NCBI RefSeq assembly: GCF_000308455.1
Contig: NZ_BAFP01000268.1
Span: forward strand, 1 to 60,431
Source: Nocardia abscessus NBRC 100374
GTDB lineage: Bacteria > Actinomycetota > Actinomycetes > Mycobacteriales > Mycobacteriaceae
Direction: 5' to 3'
DNA: 60,431 nt
Below, piece after piece: positions 22,894 through 29,538 of the stretch. The stretch's first letter is position 1. Each line of letters starts with the position of its first letter. Both the position numbers and the translations under genes were made by a program. The notes below the pieces were generated by a model. That model was given only the letters and a program-made list of their open reading frames with translations, did no database searches and had not been told where the DNA came from.

Positions 22894-23190
22894 GCCGCCC
22901 ATCCTCGAGGAATTCATCGAGGCGAGACTGACCGAGCGCGCCGCCGACCTCGAGACCATCAGGCGAGCCCTGTTCAATGCCGAGATGGATCGGCGCGGCA
23001 CCGGTCCCGGCTCCGCCAGCTTCGGCAGCGTCATGTCGCGCCTGAGGAGACAGCGACCAAGCTGCTCGCGTTCCCACGCCGCGTGTATGACCTCTGGGAC
23101 CGGGGTCAGGTGGCGCTCGCCGCGATCTGGTCTGACCATCCCGACTTCCGTCCCGAGTGGATGTCCGCAGGGGAAGGAGCTCGACCATGA
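22877..23190 (+). pseudogene. DUF6221-like gene broken by a -1 frameshift
   Basis: The N-terminal part LEEFIEARLTERAADLETIR matches the start of the DUF6221-like proteins at 24620 and 28671. The starting frame then degenerates into an unlikely Ser/Arg-rich tail and stops at 23203. In the -1 frame from about 23035 the sequence reads PEETATKLLAFPRRVYDLWD and then ALAAIWSDHPDFRPEWM, matching AIWSDHPDYQSEW at the end of the 28671 product. It stops at 23190 in an ATGA overlap with the next gene. The break is therefore a single-base indel (or sequencing error). No slippery heptamer is visible, so programmed frameshifting is less likely. Confidence 0.7.
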
Positions 23191-23720
23191 CCGATGCTGC
23201 TGATCCCGGTCCATATCGAGTGAACCTCTACGGGGAGTCGACCGGCCCTGAAGGCCAGTATCTGGTCTGGCACAGCGGAAGCCGCCTCGAAGTCGAGACC
23301 GCCGAGTCGTTACAGGAAGCGCTCGAGGACGCGCAGCGGCACGAGTCGAGTGAGTACTCGATCTTCGAACACATCGAAGGCCCAGCGGGAGATGTCCCCG
23401 CGCGCGATGTGCAGCGCTGGCTGGACAAGCTGAGCCGCGAGGAGAGCAACCGGTGGCTGGCGCGGCGGGAATCCGACCGCGGAAGGGTCCGCTACCGCGT
23501 CGTTGTACGCAGCCTGGACGGCGAGCATGAGGGTGTCTATGAAACCACCTTCAGCGAAGTTGCCGCTCTCTCGTATGCCCGGGAGTTGAACCTGCCCGGT
23601 CGGGTGCGGGTGTATTCGACGATCGTGGGCGACTTCAAAAGCTTCAGCAAGGACGACCAGACCACGGTCTTGGATTACGGCGATGATATCCCGCCCGCCG
23701 AGGAAGGAACGCACCCATGA
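23187..23720 (+). CDS. Hypothetical protein, GESTGP-motif paralogue 1
   Basis: A 177-residue protein. The N-terminal 80 residues share a clear pattern with the product of 25750: GESTGPxGxYLVW, then a conserved ESLQEALE, SEYxxF and IEGPAGxVP. The C-terminal part (VRYRVVVRSLDGEHEGVYET) is a beta-rich domain also matched in the paralogue. The two were therefore produced by duplication. Role unknown. Confidence 0.7.
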   Translation: MTDAADPGPYRVNLYGESTGPEGQYLVWHSGSRLEVETAESLQEALEDAQRHESSEYSIFEHIEGPAGDVPARDVQRWLDKLSREESNRWLARRESDRGRVRYRVVVRSLDGEHEGVYETTFSEVAALSYARELNLPGRVRVYSTIVGDFKSFSKDDQTTVLDYGDDIPPAEEGTHP

Positions 23721-24097
23721 GCTGGGACGCCACCCTGATCGATGACCGCGGTCACGTCGAAGGCGACTGGAATTTTACGCATAACTGCAACCGGATGGCG
23801 AACGCGATCGTCCACCCCGATGAGGCCACCGACCTGCCCGTCGGCAAGGAAGTCCTGTTTCCCAAGGCGGACGGTCGCGAGTGGCAGTCCTGGTGGGAAA
23901 TCCTGGACGGGATGGAGGGCAAGGAAGGGGCCGAGTTCCTCACGAAGATCATCGCCGGGTTGGAGGCTGAGCCTGATCGGTTCCGGGCCATGAATCCCGC
24001 GAACGGTTGGGGCAGCTACGACGCCTTCCTCGAAAGGCTGAAGGAGATGAGGGACCGGGTTCCCGAATGGCCCTGCTCATGGCGGGTTTCGGGATGA
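23717..24097 (+). CDS. Hypothetical phage protein
   Basis: A 126-residue protein in an ATGA overlap. WDATLIDDRGHVEGDWNFTH and the Trp-rich helix GREWQSWWEILDGMEGKEG resemble a small family recurrent in actinophages, of unknown function. The stop lies just upstream of the second copy of the 32-base repeat. Confidence 0.7.
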   Translation: MSWDATLIDDRGHVEGDWNFTHNCNRMANAIVHPDEATDLPVGKEVLFPKADGREWQSWWEILDGMEGKEGAEFLTKIIAGLEAEPDRFRAMNPANGWGSYDAFLERLKEMRDRVPEWPCSWRVSG

Positions 24098-24102
24098 CGA
24101 CG

Positions 24103-24134
24103 AGAGAGATTCAGCCAATGACAAATCCTACCGA
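24103..24134 (+). repeat. 32-base direct repeat, copy 2
   Basis: An exact copy of 22862-22893, here leading into a frame that stops after 14 codons. It is the remnant left when the start region of a DUF6221-like gene was duplicated or when an intervening segment was deleted. Confidence 0.85.
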
Positions 24135-24162
24135 CCGCCACCCGATCGGCGGTGACCTGTAG
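24118..24162 (+). pseudogene. Remnant start of a DUF6221-like gene (14 codons)
   Basis: It begins exactly like the gene at 22877 (MTNPT) with the same ribosome-binding site, then diverges to DRHPIGGDL and stops at a TAG that overlaps the GTG of the next gene by one base. It is probably still translated and may now act only as a lead-in peptide for the gene at 24162. Confidence 0.5.
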
Positions 24163-24623
24163 TGGGTACGTACACCGAGGTTTTCGTCCGCGCCCACGTG
24201 AAGCGCGACGCCCCTGCCGAACTGCTGGACTGGCTCGACCACATCGCGAACGGCGATGACACCGTCAAGAACGGCGAGCCCGACCCGTGGCAGCCGTATG
24301 ACAATCATCCGTTCTTCGATGAGGCGCGCGGCTGGGAGCGAATGTTCTGCTCGGGCGGCGCGGTGTATCAGATCAGCCGACGTGTTCAGTTCAAGCGAGC
24401 CCAGGCATCGTATGAGCGGCATGAGCTGATCTGCCACGCTTCCGCGAAGTATGTGCCGGTCGATGAGTTCTTGGAGTGGATCTCGCCGTGGCTGGACCAC
24501 TCGCCGGGCGACTTCCTCGGCTACTCCCTGTATGAGGACTCGCGCCCGGATGGCTGGTACGACAAAGGCCCGGATCAGGAGCGCCCGACGCTGATCTTCA
24601 TGCCGGAGAAGGTGGCGCCATGA
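24162..24623 (+). CDS. Hypothetical protein
   Basis: A 153-residue protein starting at GTG 24162. GTYTEVFVRAHVKRDAPAEL at the start and HPFFDEARGWERMFCSGGAV in the middle give it the look of a single folded domain, recurrent in actinophages. No function is known to me. Confidence 0.7.
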   Translation: MGTYTEVFVRAHVKRDAPAELLDWLDHIANGDDTVKNGEPDPWQPYDNHPFFDEARGWERMFCSGGAVYQISRRVQFKRAQASYERHELICHASAKYVPVDEFLEWISPWLDHSPGDFLGYSLYEDSRPDGWYDKGPDQERPTLIFMPEKVAP

Positions 24624-25060
24624 CCTCTGATACCCCGTTGTCCCGCCTGCGTGCCGGGCTCGACCGAGACGAACAACTCGCACGGGCAGCGGCCGAACGC
24701 GCGGCAGAATGGCGCTCAGACGGCAAAGGCGTGGCTGGTGGACCGTTCACCCCCGCCGATCCCGAGTGGGGGATGGAGGAGTCCGGTACGCACACCATCG
24801 TCTACGACGAGGGCTGGCCGCTGGCGTCCGAAGCGCATCACATCGCCCGCCAATGCCCCCAGGCCACACTGGACCGGGTGGAGGCGATACGGGAGGTGAT
24901 CGCCGACTATCAGCGCAGGCTGCCGTCCGACGATGATCCCGCATTGGAGGATCCAGAGTTCCGCGCATCATGGATGGGGTATCGGATCGCTGGCGAGCTG
25001 TTCCTGCGCGCCCTGGCCTCCATCTATCCCGAGCCCACCGACGAGACGGAGACCCCGTGA
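24620..25060 (+). CDS. DUF6221-like protein, copy 2
   Basis: A 146-residue protein. SRLRAGLDRDEQLARAAAER at the start and HHIARQCPQATLDRVEAIREVI in the middle fit the DUF6221 pattern (short Ala/Glu helix, variable section, HIARxxP, VEAxR helix). It is intact, unlike the copy at 22877. Function is unknown. Confidence 0.7.
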   Translation: MTSDTPLSRLRAGLDRDEQLARAAAERAAEWRSDGKGVAGGPFTPADPEWGMEESGTHTIVYDEGWPLASEAHHIARQCPQATLDRVEAIREVIADYQRRLPSDDDPALEDPEFRASWMGYRIAGELFLRALASIYPEPTDETETP

Positions 25061-25407
25061 CCGACGAGGTTCGATGCAGCTTCGAACTGCGCAGCCCCGC
25101 ACCCGATCACCCCGGCATGTTCAACTACACACGCCTGTGGATAGACAGCTACCACCAGGACGGGTCGATCCACACCGCCCATCCGCCCACAGTCGGCGAC
25201 ACTGTTTGGCTTGTCGCCCACGACATAGCTGGTGAAACCTATCGGGTGATCGCGCGAGACTGGTCGTATCCCGCGTATGGGTCGAGTGATTGGCCGCGTG
25301 GCCAGAAGGATTGGAAGCGGGGGCCGATTCTGCGCTGCCTGGTCGAACTCGCAGAGGGCTTCATCCAGGATGAGGCACCGTATGCCGACGAGACGGAGAA
25401 GCCGTGA
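25057..25407 (+). CDS. Hypothetical beta-rich protein
   Basis: A 116-residue protein starting at GTG 25057. Strands with TVGDTVWLVAHDIAGETYRV suggest a small beta barrel. Trp- and Tyr-rich in the second half. Not recognised. Confidence 0.6.
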   Translation: MTDEVRCSFELRSPAPDHPGMFNYTRLWIDSYHQDGSIHTAHPPTVGDTVWLVAHDIAGETYRVIARDWSYPAYGSSDWPRGQKDWKRGPILRCLVELAEGFIQDEAPYADETEKP

Positions 25408-25592
25408 GCGACATCCTGAGCAAGGAACAAACCGAAGCCTTGGTGAGGCTGAGCCGCAACCTGAACGCATGGGGAGAGGAGTTCGCCGCCAAGATGAACG
25501 CCCTCGGCCAAGCCTGGACGACGAGCGTCCGAGCCGCTGTTGCCGACGCGGTGCTCAAGGCCGAGGCCAAGCGCGACGAGGAGAAGCCATGA
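25404..25592 (+). CDS. Small helical protein
   Basis: A 62-residue protein starting at GTG 25404. One amphipathic helix (EALVRLSRNLNAWGEEFAAK) and a basic C-terminus. Not recognised. Confidence 0.55.
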   Translation: MSDILSKEQTEALVRLSRNLNAWGEEFAAKMNALGQAWTTSVRAAVADAVLKAEAKRDEEKP

Positions 25593-25753
25593 GCGACAAG
25601 CCCTACAGCGGCGACTACATGCGACTCCTGGGCGGAGGTGAACGCGTGCGCTGGGTCGACCTCGACGGCACGACGTTCACCGGCGTCATCCAGGACCCCG
25701 TCATCGTCGAGAACGGCGTATGGACGATCACGATTGGGGAGGAGAAGCCGTGA
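25589..25753 (+). CDS. Small beta-rich protein
   Basis: A 54-residue protein in an ATGA overlap, probably one small beta sheet (RVRWVDLDGTTFTGVIQDPV). Not recognised. It is coupled to the GESTGP paralogue downstream. Confidence 0.55.
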   Translation: MSDKPYSGDYMRLLGGGERVRWVDLDGTTFTGVIQDPVIVENGVWTITIGEEKP

Positions 25754-26259
25754 GCGACATCGCGAGTGAGTACGTCATCCGGACAGATGGCGAGTCCACT
25801 GGTCCCGCTGGTCGGTATCTCGTCTGGAGTACCGGCTGGGACAAGCTGGAAGCGAACCCGTGCGAGTCTTTGCAGGAAGCCCTTGAGATGGCATGGGAAG
25901 CCGACCGTAGCGAGTACGACTCCTTCGACTGCATCGAAGGCCCGGCCGGTGTCGTTCCGGACCTCGGCGTTCAAGCCTGGATCAGGGCCAGAGTCCGCGC
26001 CGCCGCTGGGGCCCTTAAGGCTGCCGCAGCGGCCGACGAGGGCACGGTGGCGTACCAGGTGAGACTGCGCCACCCGGACGGGCGTCGATCCGCCGAGTGG
26101 GAGAGCTACAAGACCGAGGAGGAGGCGCGCGAGGGTGCGGCCCTGGCTGGACCGCCCGAGCGCGTGCAGATCAAGGTCGTCGAGTGGCGCCGCTCAACGG
26201 CGGGCGTGTATCACCCGGAGAACGAACGCATCATCAAGGACTGGGGTTCGTCGGACTGA
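25750..26259 (+). CDS. Hypothetical protein, GESTGP-motif paralogue 2
   Basis: A 169-residue protein starting at GTG 25750. It is paralogous to the product of 23187 along its length: GESTGPAGRYLVW, ESLQEALE, SEYDSF, IEGPAGVVP and a C-terminal beta domain. The divergence is high, so the duplication is old or the copies came from different phages. It is the last gene of the early operon, 50 bases before a terminator. Confidence 0.7.
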   Translation: MSDIASEYVIRTDGESTGPAGRYLVWSTGWDKLEANPCESLQEALEMAWEADRSEYDSFDCIEGPAGVVPDLGVQAWIRARVRAAAGALKAAAAADEGTVAYQVRLRHPDGRRSAEWESYKTEEEAREGAALAGPPERVQIKVVEWRRSTAGVYHPENERIIKDWGSSD

Positions 26260-26309
26260 TCCGCTACCGTGTATCCCTGACAACCAGTTCGCATCGCTGC
26301 CGCACTGGC

Positions 26310-26338
26310 AAGGCCACTCCTTCTAGCGGGGTGGCCTT
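26310..26338 (+). terminator. Rho-independent-like terminator of the early operon
   Basis: An 11-base stem, AAGGCCACTCC (26310-26320) and GGGGTGGCCTT (26328-26338), with one wobble pair and a 7-base loop, followed by a weakly T-rich stretch. Its position 50 bases after the last early gene fits transcription termination. Confidence 0.75.
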
Positions 26339-26410
26339 GGTGCTTTCCGGGGTTTGACCTGGATGTGTGGCGACTCGAGTTCCGCGGCGAAGATCGATAG
26401 ACTGCTATCC

Positions 26411-27112
26411 ATGGGCAACGTGCGGTCGTTGGATAATCCGAACCACATGTTCATCGACCGTCAAGAGGTCAAGCAGCTACGTGAACTGCTGCATGGGATT
26501 CCAGCGCTCGCGCTCGAACTCGGCATCGCCGTCACGAAGCAGGCACGGCTCGGCGAGGTAGGCCGCTCCCGCAAACCGCGCCGGCCATCCGAGCAGCCTT
26601 TGCCGTACCACGTCGGCGCTGCTGAAGCGGCTGATGCTCTGCACAATGAACTGTCGGGCTGGGTGCGGTTGACATGCGAGCAGCGCGCCATCGACTACAC
26701 CGGCCCAACGTCCACGCCAGGGCTCGCACGATGGCTGGAGCGCAACATCATCGCGCTGGGCATGACCGAAGGCGCGGAAGCCGCCTACCCCGGCCTCAGG
26801 GACGTTGTGCAGGCCGCTGAATGGATCGTCTGCCCTCCGCAGCGTCCCGTAATGGACGTGGACCATGAGAAGGTCGCTCGCGCCCGCGAACTGCGGCTCA
26901 ACGCCATGGGGATCGTCGCACTGGCCAAGGAACTCGGCGAGGAATACCGTCACCTCACGCCCGGCCGCATAAAGGTGCTGAAGCGGTCCGAGAAGATCAA
27001 GCCCGTACCGGGCCCGTGGCATCCAGGCTGGCCGAAGTTGTACGTGGTCGGAGAGGTGTTGGACGCCCATCTGTCGGTGCCGATCCGGCAGCGACACGCT
27101 GAGGCGAGCTGA
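26411..27112 (+). CDS. Putative DNA-binding regulatory protein
   Basis: A 233-residue protein. ATG 26411 is chosen. The -10-like TAGACT at 26398-26403 lies seven bases before it, so the message may be leaderless; a TTG at 26354 would add 19 residues that look uncoded. The C-terminal part (170-225) reads like a helix-turn-helix (ELRLNAMGIVALAKELGEEY, then TPGRIKVLKRSEKIKPVPGP). The gene is isolated between two terminators, just before the late genes, so a late-gene regulator is a reasonable guess. Confidence 0.65.
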   Translation: MGNVRSLDNPNHMFIDRQEVKQLRELLHGIPALALELGIAVTKQARLGEVGRSRKPRRPSEQPLPYHVGAAEAADALHNELSGWVRLTCEQRAIDYTGPTSTPGLARWLERNIIALGMTEGAEAAYPGLRDVVQAAEWIVCPPQRPVMDVDHEKVARARELRLNAMGIVALAKELGEEYRHLTPGRIKVLKRSEKIKPVPGPWHPGWPKLYVVGEVLDAHLSVPIRQRHAEAS

Positions 27113-27122
27113 CCGGCCCGAC

Positions 27123-27251
27123 TTCTTAGCACCCCCGCCGGATGCTACGCTGAGCGCGTTCGCGCGTGTTGTGTCCGCGCTTCCCACAATCCTTTTTCAG
27201 ATCCATTCGGCAATTCGCCCCGTCAGGCGTCTGACCTGCGGGCATCTTTTT
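27123..27251 (+). promoter_or_regulatory. Short promoter-terminator unit ahead of the late region
   Basis: A -10-like TACGCT (27146-27151) with TTCTTA 17 bases upstream (27123-27128) resembles actinophage promoters (GCTACGCTGAG). An AGCGCG/CGCGCT hairpin (27153-27181) follows at the expected transcript start. A second hairpin at 27217-27243 (CCCG, T bulge, CAGG with CCTGCGGG) is followed by ATCTTTTT, an intrinsic terminator. The product would be a transcript of about 95 bases that ends before the gene at 27272. It may be a small RNA, or an attenuator that needs antitermination to express the genes behind it. Confidence 0.5.
27217..27251 (+). terminator. Intrinsic terminator or attenuator
   Basis: Bulged stem of 8 pairs with a 7-base loop, then CATCTTTTT. 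It ends about 20 bases before the start of the small gene at 27272, so transcription from upstream must pass it to reach the small-gene cluster and possibly the late operon. Confidence 0.6.
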
Positions 27252-27271
27252 CAGCCGTGAGGAGCCCCTCT

Positions 27272-27364
27272 GTGGACCTGTACTCCCTTATCCGTCTCCT
27301 GCTCCATCCCGCCCCCCTGCGGACGCTGGAGTACGTGGCACCGATCGGGTTCCTGCCGCTGTGA
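27272..27364 (+). CDS. Tiny hydrophobic protein, 30 residues
   Basis: Starts at GTG 27272 behind GAGGAG and ends in a GTGA overlap with the next gene. The peptide MDLYSLIRLLLHPAPLRTLE and the following VAPIGFLPL are hydrophobic with two arginines, likely membrane-active or a leader. The ribosome-binding site and overlap support translation. Confidence 0.55.
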   Translation: MDLYSLIRLLLHPAPLRTLEYVAPIGFLPL

Positions 27365-27552
27365 AGTACTGGCTGGCCCGCTATCTCCGCCGCTGGGCCG
27401 ACCGTCTCTACCCACTCCCACCTCCTCAGGTGGAGTTCGAGGCCATCCACTTGCCCAACAGCCGCACCACCGTGTTCCGGGACAAGCGAACCGGGGAGAT
27501 CACTGGTTGTTGCGGTACAGCGCCATCTGAGCACCGAGAAGAGGCCAACTGA
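27361..27552 (+). CDS. Small basic amphipathic protein
   Basis: A 63-residue protein starting at GTG 27361. The N-terminal helix KYWLARYLRRWADRLYPLPP is strongly basic and amphipathic. The rest has TTVFRDKRTGEITGCCG. The first helix resembles that of the next gene (R-x-x-x-R-I-Y-R-P). It may associate with the membrane. Function unknown. Confidence 0.6.
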   Translation: MKYWLARYLRRWADRLYPLPPPQVEFEAIHLPNSRTTVFRDKRTGEITGCCGTAPSEHREEAN

Positions 27553-27779
27553 TGCGCAAGAGGATCGCAGGCTGGTTCATCCGTACCGGGCAGCGCATCT
27601 ACCGGCCGACGGTCGAGGAGATGGCCGCCGAGGTCAAGCAGATCGTGTTCGCCGACGGGTCCAGCTGCCCGCTGAAGCCCGCCATGACAGTCAACAACTA
27701 CGGCATGGACCCGGCTGCCGCATCGGCAGCGGTAGAGCGCCAATGGCGGCGTCGGGATCTCGGACGCGGCCGTCGGTGA
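27552..27779 (+). CDS. Small protein sharing the tape-measure C-terminal motif
   Basis: A 75-residue protein. The first 20 residues are a basic helix (RKRIAGWFIRTGQRIYRP). The last 31 residues begin MTVNNYGMDP and continue with AAVER and an RRR-x-L segment, matching the extreme C-terminus of the tape measure protein (MTVNNYGMDPISAAAAVER, then RRRTL). Twenty bases of DNA are identical (27693-27712 and 44403-44422). A protein that borrows this tail could compete for or bind the same tail-tip partner; this is inference. Confidence 0.65.
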   Translation: MRKRIAGWFIRTGQRIYRPTVEEMAAEVKQIVFADGSSCPLKPAMTVNNYGMDPAAASAAVERQWRRRDLGRGRR

Positions 27780-27865
27780 GCAACCTAGCCGACATCTGGG
27801 ACGCCCTCGTGCTTCGTTTCACCCGCTTCCTGATCCGCCGTTTCCATGTCGACATCTACCGCTAA
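27776..27865 (+). CDS. Tiny amphipathic protein, 29 residues
   Basis: Starts at GTG 27776 in a GTGA overlap and ends at TAA 27865, inside the start of the next gene. The peptide (LADIWDALVLRFTRFLIRRF) is an amphipathic basic helix, similar in style to its neighbours. Tight coupling supports a real gene. Confidence 0.5.
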   Translation: MSNLADIWDALVLRFTRFLIRRFHVDIYR

Positions 27866-28037
27866 GCGCTGGCTTGAGCGCCGCCACCTGATCCTTGGGT
27901 GGTTGTGGATCGTCCTCGCTGCCCCCGCCCTTCTGTGGTGGAAGGACAGCGTGCTGTTCGTGATCCTGCTGTCGCTGTACGCCAACGCTGAAGCTTCATT
28001 CGCGGCGCACAACGCGAAGAAGCGATCCGATGACTGA
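27846..28037 (+). CDS. Small membrane protein
   Basis: A 63-residue protein with two closely spaced hydrophobic segments (LGWLWIVLAAPALLWW and SVLFVILLSLYANA) and basic ends. It overlaps the preceding tiny gene by 20 bases. Topology would allow a small holin or membrane-stress protein, but the lysis cassette is elsewhere. Confidence 0.6.
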   Translation: MSTSTAKRWLERRHLILGWLWIVLAAPALLWWKDSVLFVILLSLYANAEASFAAHNAKKRSDD

Positions 28038-28674
28038 AGGGCAGGGTGTGAGCGAAGAGAAGGTCGTCCGAGAGGCCAGGTTCCGCGGCCACGAAGGACG
28101 CGACCAACGCACACCCCCGCCCGGGTACGAGAAGATGGGCGGCGAGTTCGTCTCGCCCGAGTTCAAGGCGTTCATCCAGGCCGCGATGGAGGGCAAGCTT
28201 CCGACGCCGGCGAACGTGCCGGAGCAGGACCCGAGAGTGGTGGCCCTCGCTCAAGAGCTGATGGTCATTCATCTCCCGGAGTGGCACGCTCCCAACGGCA
28301 GGAAACTCGCCGGACCGACGTCGATGCAGATCGGCGGCGCTATCCGCGTAGCGGAGTACCTGATCCAGCGCGGCGTCGAGTTCCATCCCGAGAACGCCAC
28401 CATCCGCTGGATAGCCACACCAGGCGTCCCCTCGGGAGCCTCTGACCAGGGCAAGCACCTGTACCGCAACGAAGACGGGTCTTGGCCGGAGATCCCGGAC
28501 GCCGAAGAGTTCTGGGACATCGACGATATCGAGGTCAAGCAGCTCAACGACGGTCGCTGGTGCGCGTTCCACCCCCGCGGCATCGAATGCACCGACCCGT
28601 CCAAGACCGAAGCCTTCGCCATGTGTGTAGAGCGTGTCCGCGCGAAGGTCGCAGAACTGAAGGGCGAGAAGTGA
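28030..28674 (+). CDS. Hypothetical protein
   Basis: A 214-residue protein. The start is ATG 28030 (a GTG at 28048 is possible). The first 60 residues are charged and flexible. The centre (LAQELMVIHLPEWHAPNGRK) and C-terminus (AFAMCVERVRAKVAELKGEK) look folded. Not recognised. It is coupled to the DUF6221-like gene that follows. Confidence 0.65.
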   Translation: MTEGQGVSEEKVVREARFRGHEGRDQRTPPPGYEKMGGEFVSPEFKAFIQAAMEGKLPTPANVPEQDPRVVALAQELMVIHLPEWHAPNGRKLAGPTSMQIGGAIRVAEYLIQRGVEFHPENATIRWIATPGVPSGASDQGKHLYRNEDGSWPEIPDAEEFWDIDDIEVKQLNDGRWCAFHPRGIECTDPSKTEAFAMCVERVRAKVAELKGEK

Positions 28675-29054
28675 TCGACATAGAGGACTTCATCGCCGCG
28701 CGCCTCGCCGAGGACGAACAGCAAGCACGCTGGGCGGTAGAGGGCCCCGCTCGCATCGAACCCAATTGGGACGTGATGCGATACGAGCAGGACGGCACGC
28801 ACGCGACCACTGTCGCAGACTCCTCGGGCGTCTTCCTCGCGCCTGAACTCGGACGGCTGTCCGACCACATCGCCCGCCACGATCCCGCTCATGTGCTTCG
28901 CCAGTGCACCGCGATTCGGTTGCTGATGCGTGATGCGGGAAGTCTCGCCGTAAACATCGGCACGCCCAGTTCGGAGATGGACGCGATGTTCGCGCCGATC
29001 GCCGCGATCTGGTCCGACCACCCCGACTACCAGAGCGAATGGAAGCCGCAGTGA
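28671..29054 (+). CDS. DUF6221-like protein, copy 3
   Basis: A 127-residue protein starting at GTG 28671. DIEDFIAARLAEDEQQARWA at the start, then HIARHDPAHVLRQCTAIRLL, match the DUF6221 pattern closely. The end AIWSDHPDYQSEW is also found at the end of the frameshifted copy at 22877, which is how that frameshift was recognised. Third family member in this genome. Confidence 0.75.
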   Translation: MIDIEDFIAARLAEDEQQARWAVEGPARIEPNWDVMRYEQDGTHATTVADSSGVFLAPELGRLSDHIARHDPAHVLRQCTAIRLLMRDAGSLAVNIGTPSSEMDAMFAPIAAIWSDHPDYQSEWKPQ

Positions 29055-29356
29055 TCCGCATCAACGACCGCCAGGACCCCCAGCAGGGCTCTCAGGTGAT
29101 CTCCGGCGCCCAGCTGGTCGACACCAGCGATCCCCGTTCTCGGGTGTTCAGCGTCGAGCAGGGAGAGTTCGCCGCCCGCCTTCAGGGCACGGTGGCCGGC
29201 GACCGGTTCCTGGTGGCGATCGGTGACCCCGATGTGGAAGAAGGTGTGGAGCCGGACGTCTGGTACGGGGTGGTGGAGCGGTGGCAGCCCGCAGGGAGCA
29301 AGGTGCTCGTAACCGCTCGCGCGGCACGCAGCGTCGAAGAGTCTGTCCACTGGTAA
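29051..29356 (+). CDS. Hypothetical beta-rich protein
   Basis: A 101-residue protein. GTG 29051 is chosen because it gives the usual GTGA overlap; ATG 29039 upstream is also in frame. It is beta-rich (GTVAGDRFLVAIGDPDVEEG, YGVVERWQPAGSKVLVTARA). Not recognised. Confidence 0.6.
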   Translation: MIRINDRQDPQQGSQVISGAQLVDTSDPRSRVFSVEQGEFAARLQGTVAGDRFLVAIGDPDVEEGVEPDVWYGVVERWQPAGSKVLVTARAARSVEESVHW

Positions 29357-29416
29357 GCGCGACGTTTCCGCTGGTCGCATCGAATTCATCGGTATGTTTT
29401 GTGACAGGAGTGAATA

Positions 29417-29521
29417 ATGGCCGGGTTCTTGTTCGGACTGCTCTGGGAAGCCATCACGTGGGACAACTTCCGTATCCCTCACGCCATCATCGGTGCCGTC
29501 ACTGGCTCGGCCGGTAGCTGA
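29417..29521 (+). CDS. Small hydrophobic protein, 34 residues
   Basis: Starts at ATG 29417 behind AGGAG (29406-29410) and ends at 29521. The peptide MAGFLFGLLWEAITWDNFRI followed by a Gly/Ala-rich hydrophobic tail looks membrane-associated. It is a stand-alone small gene, not overlapped by neighbours. Good ribosome-binding site, function unknown. Confidence 0.55.
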   Translation: MAGFLFGLLWEAITWDNFRIPHAIIGAVTGSAGS

Positions 29522-29538
29522 CCGCCGCCGGGTAGGCA

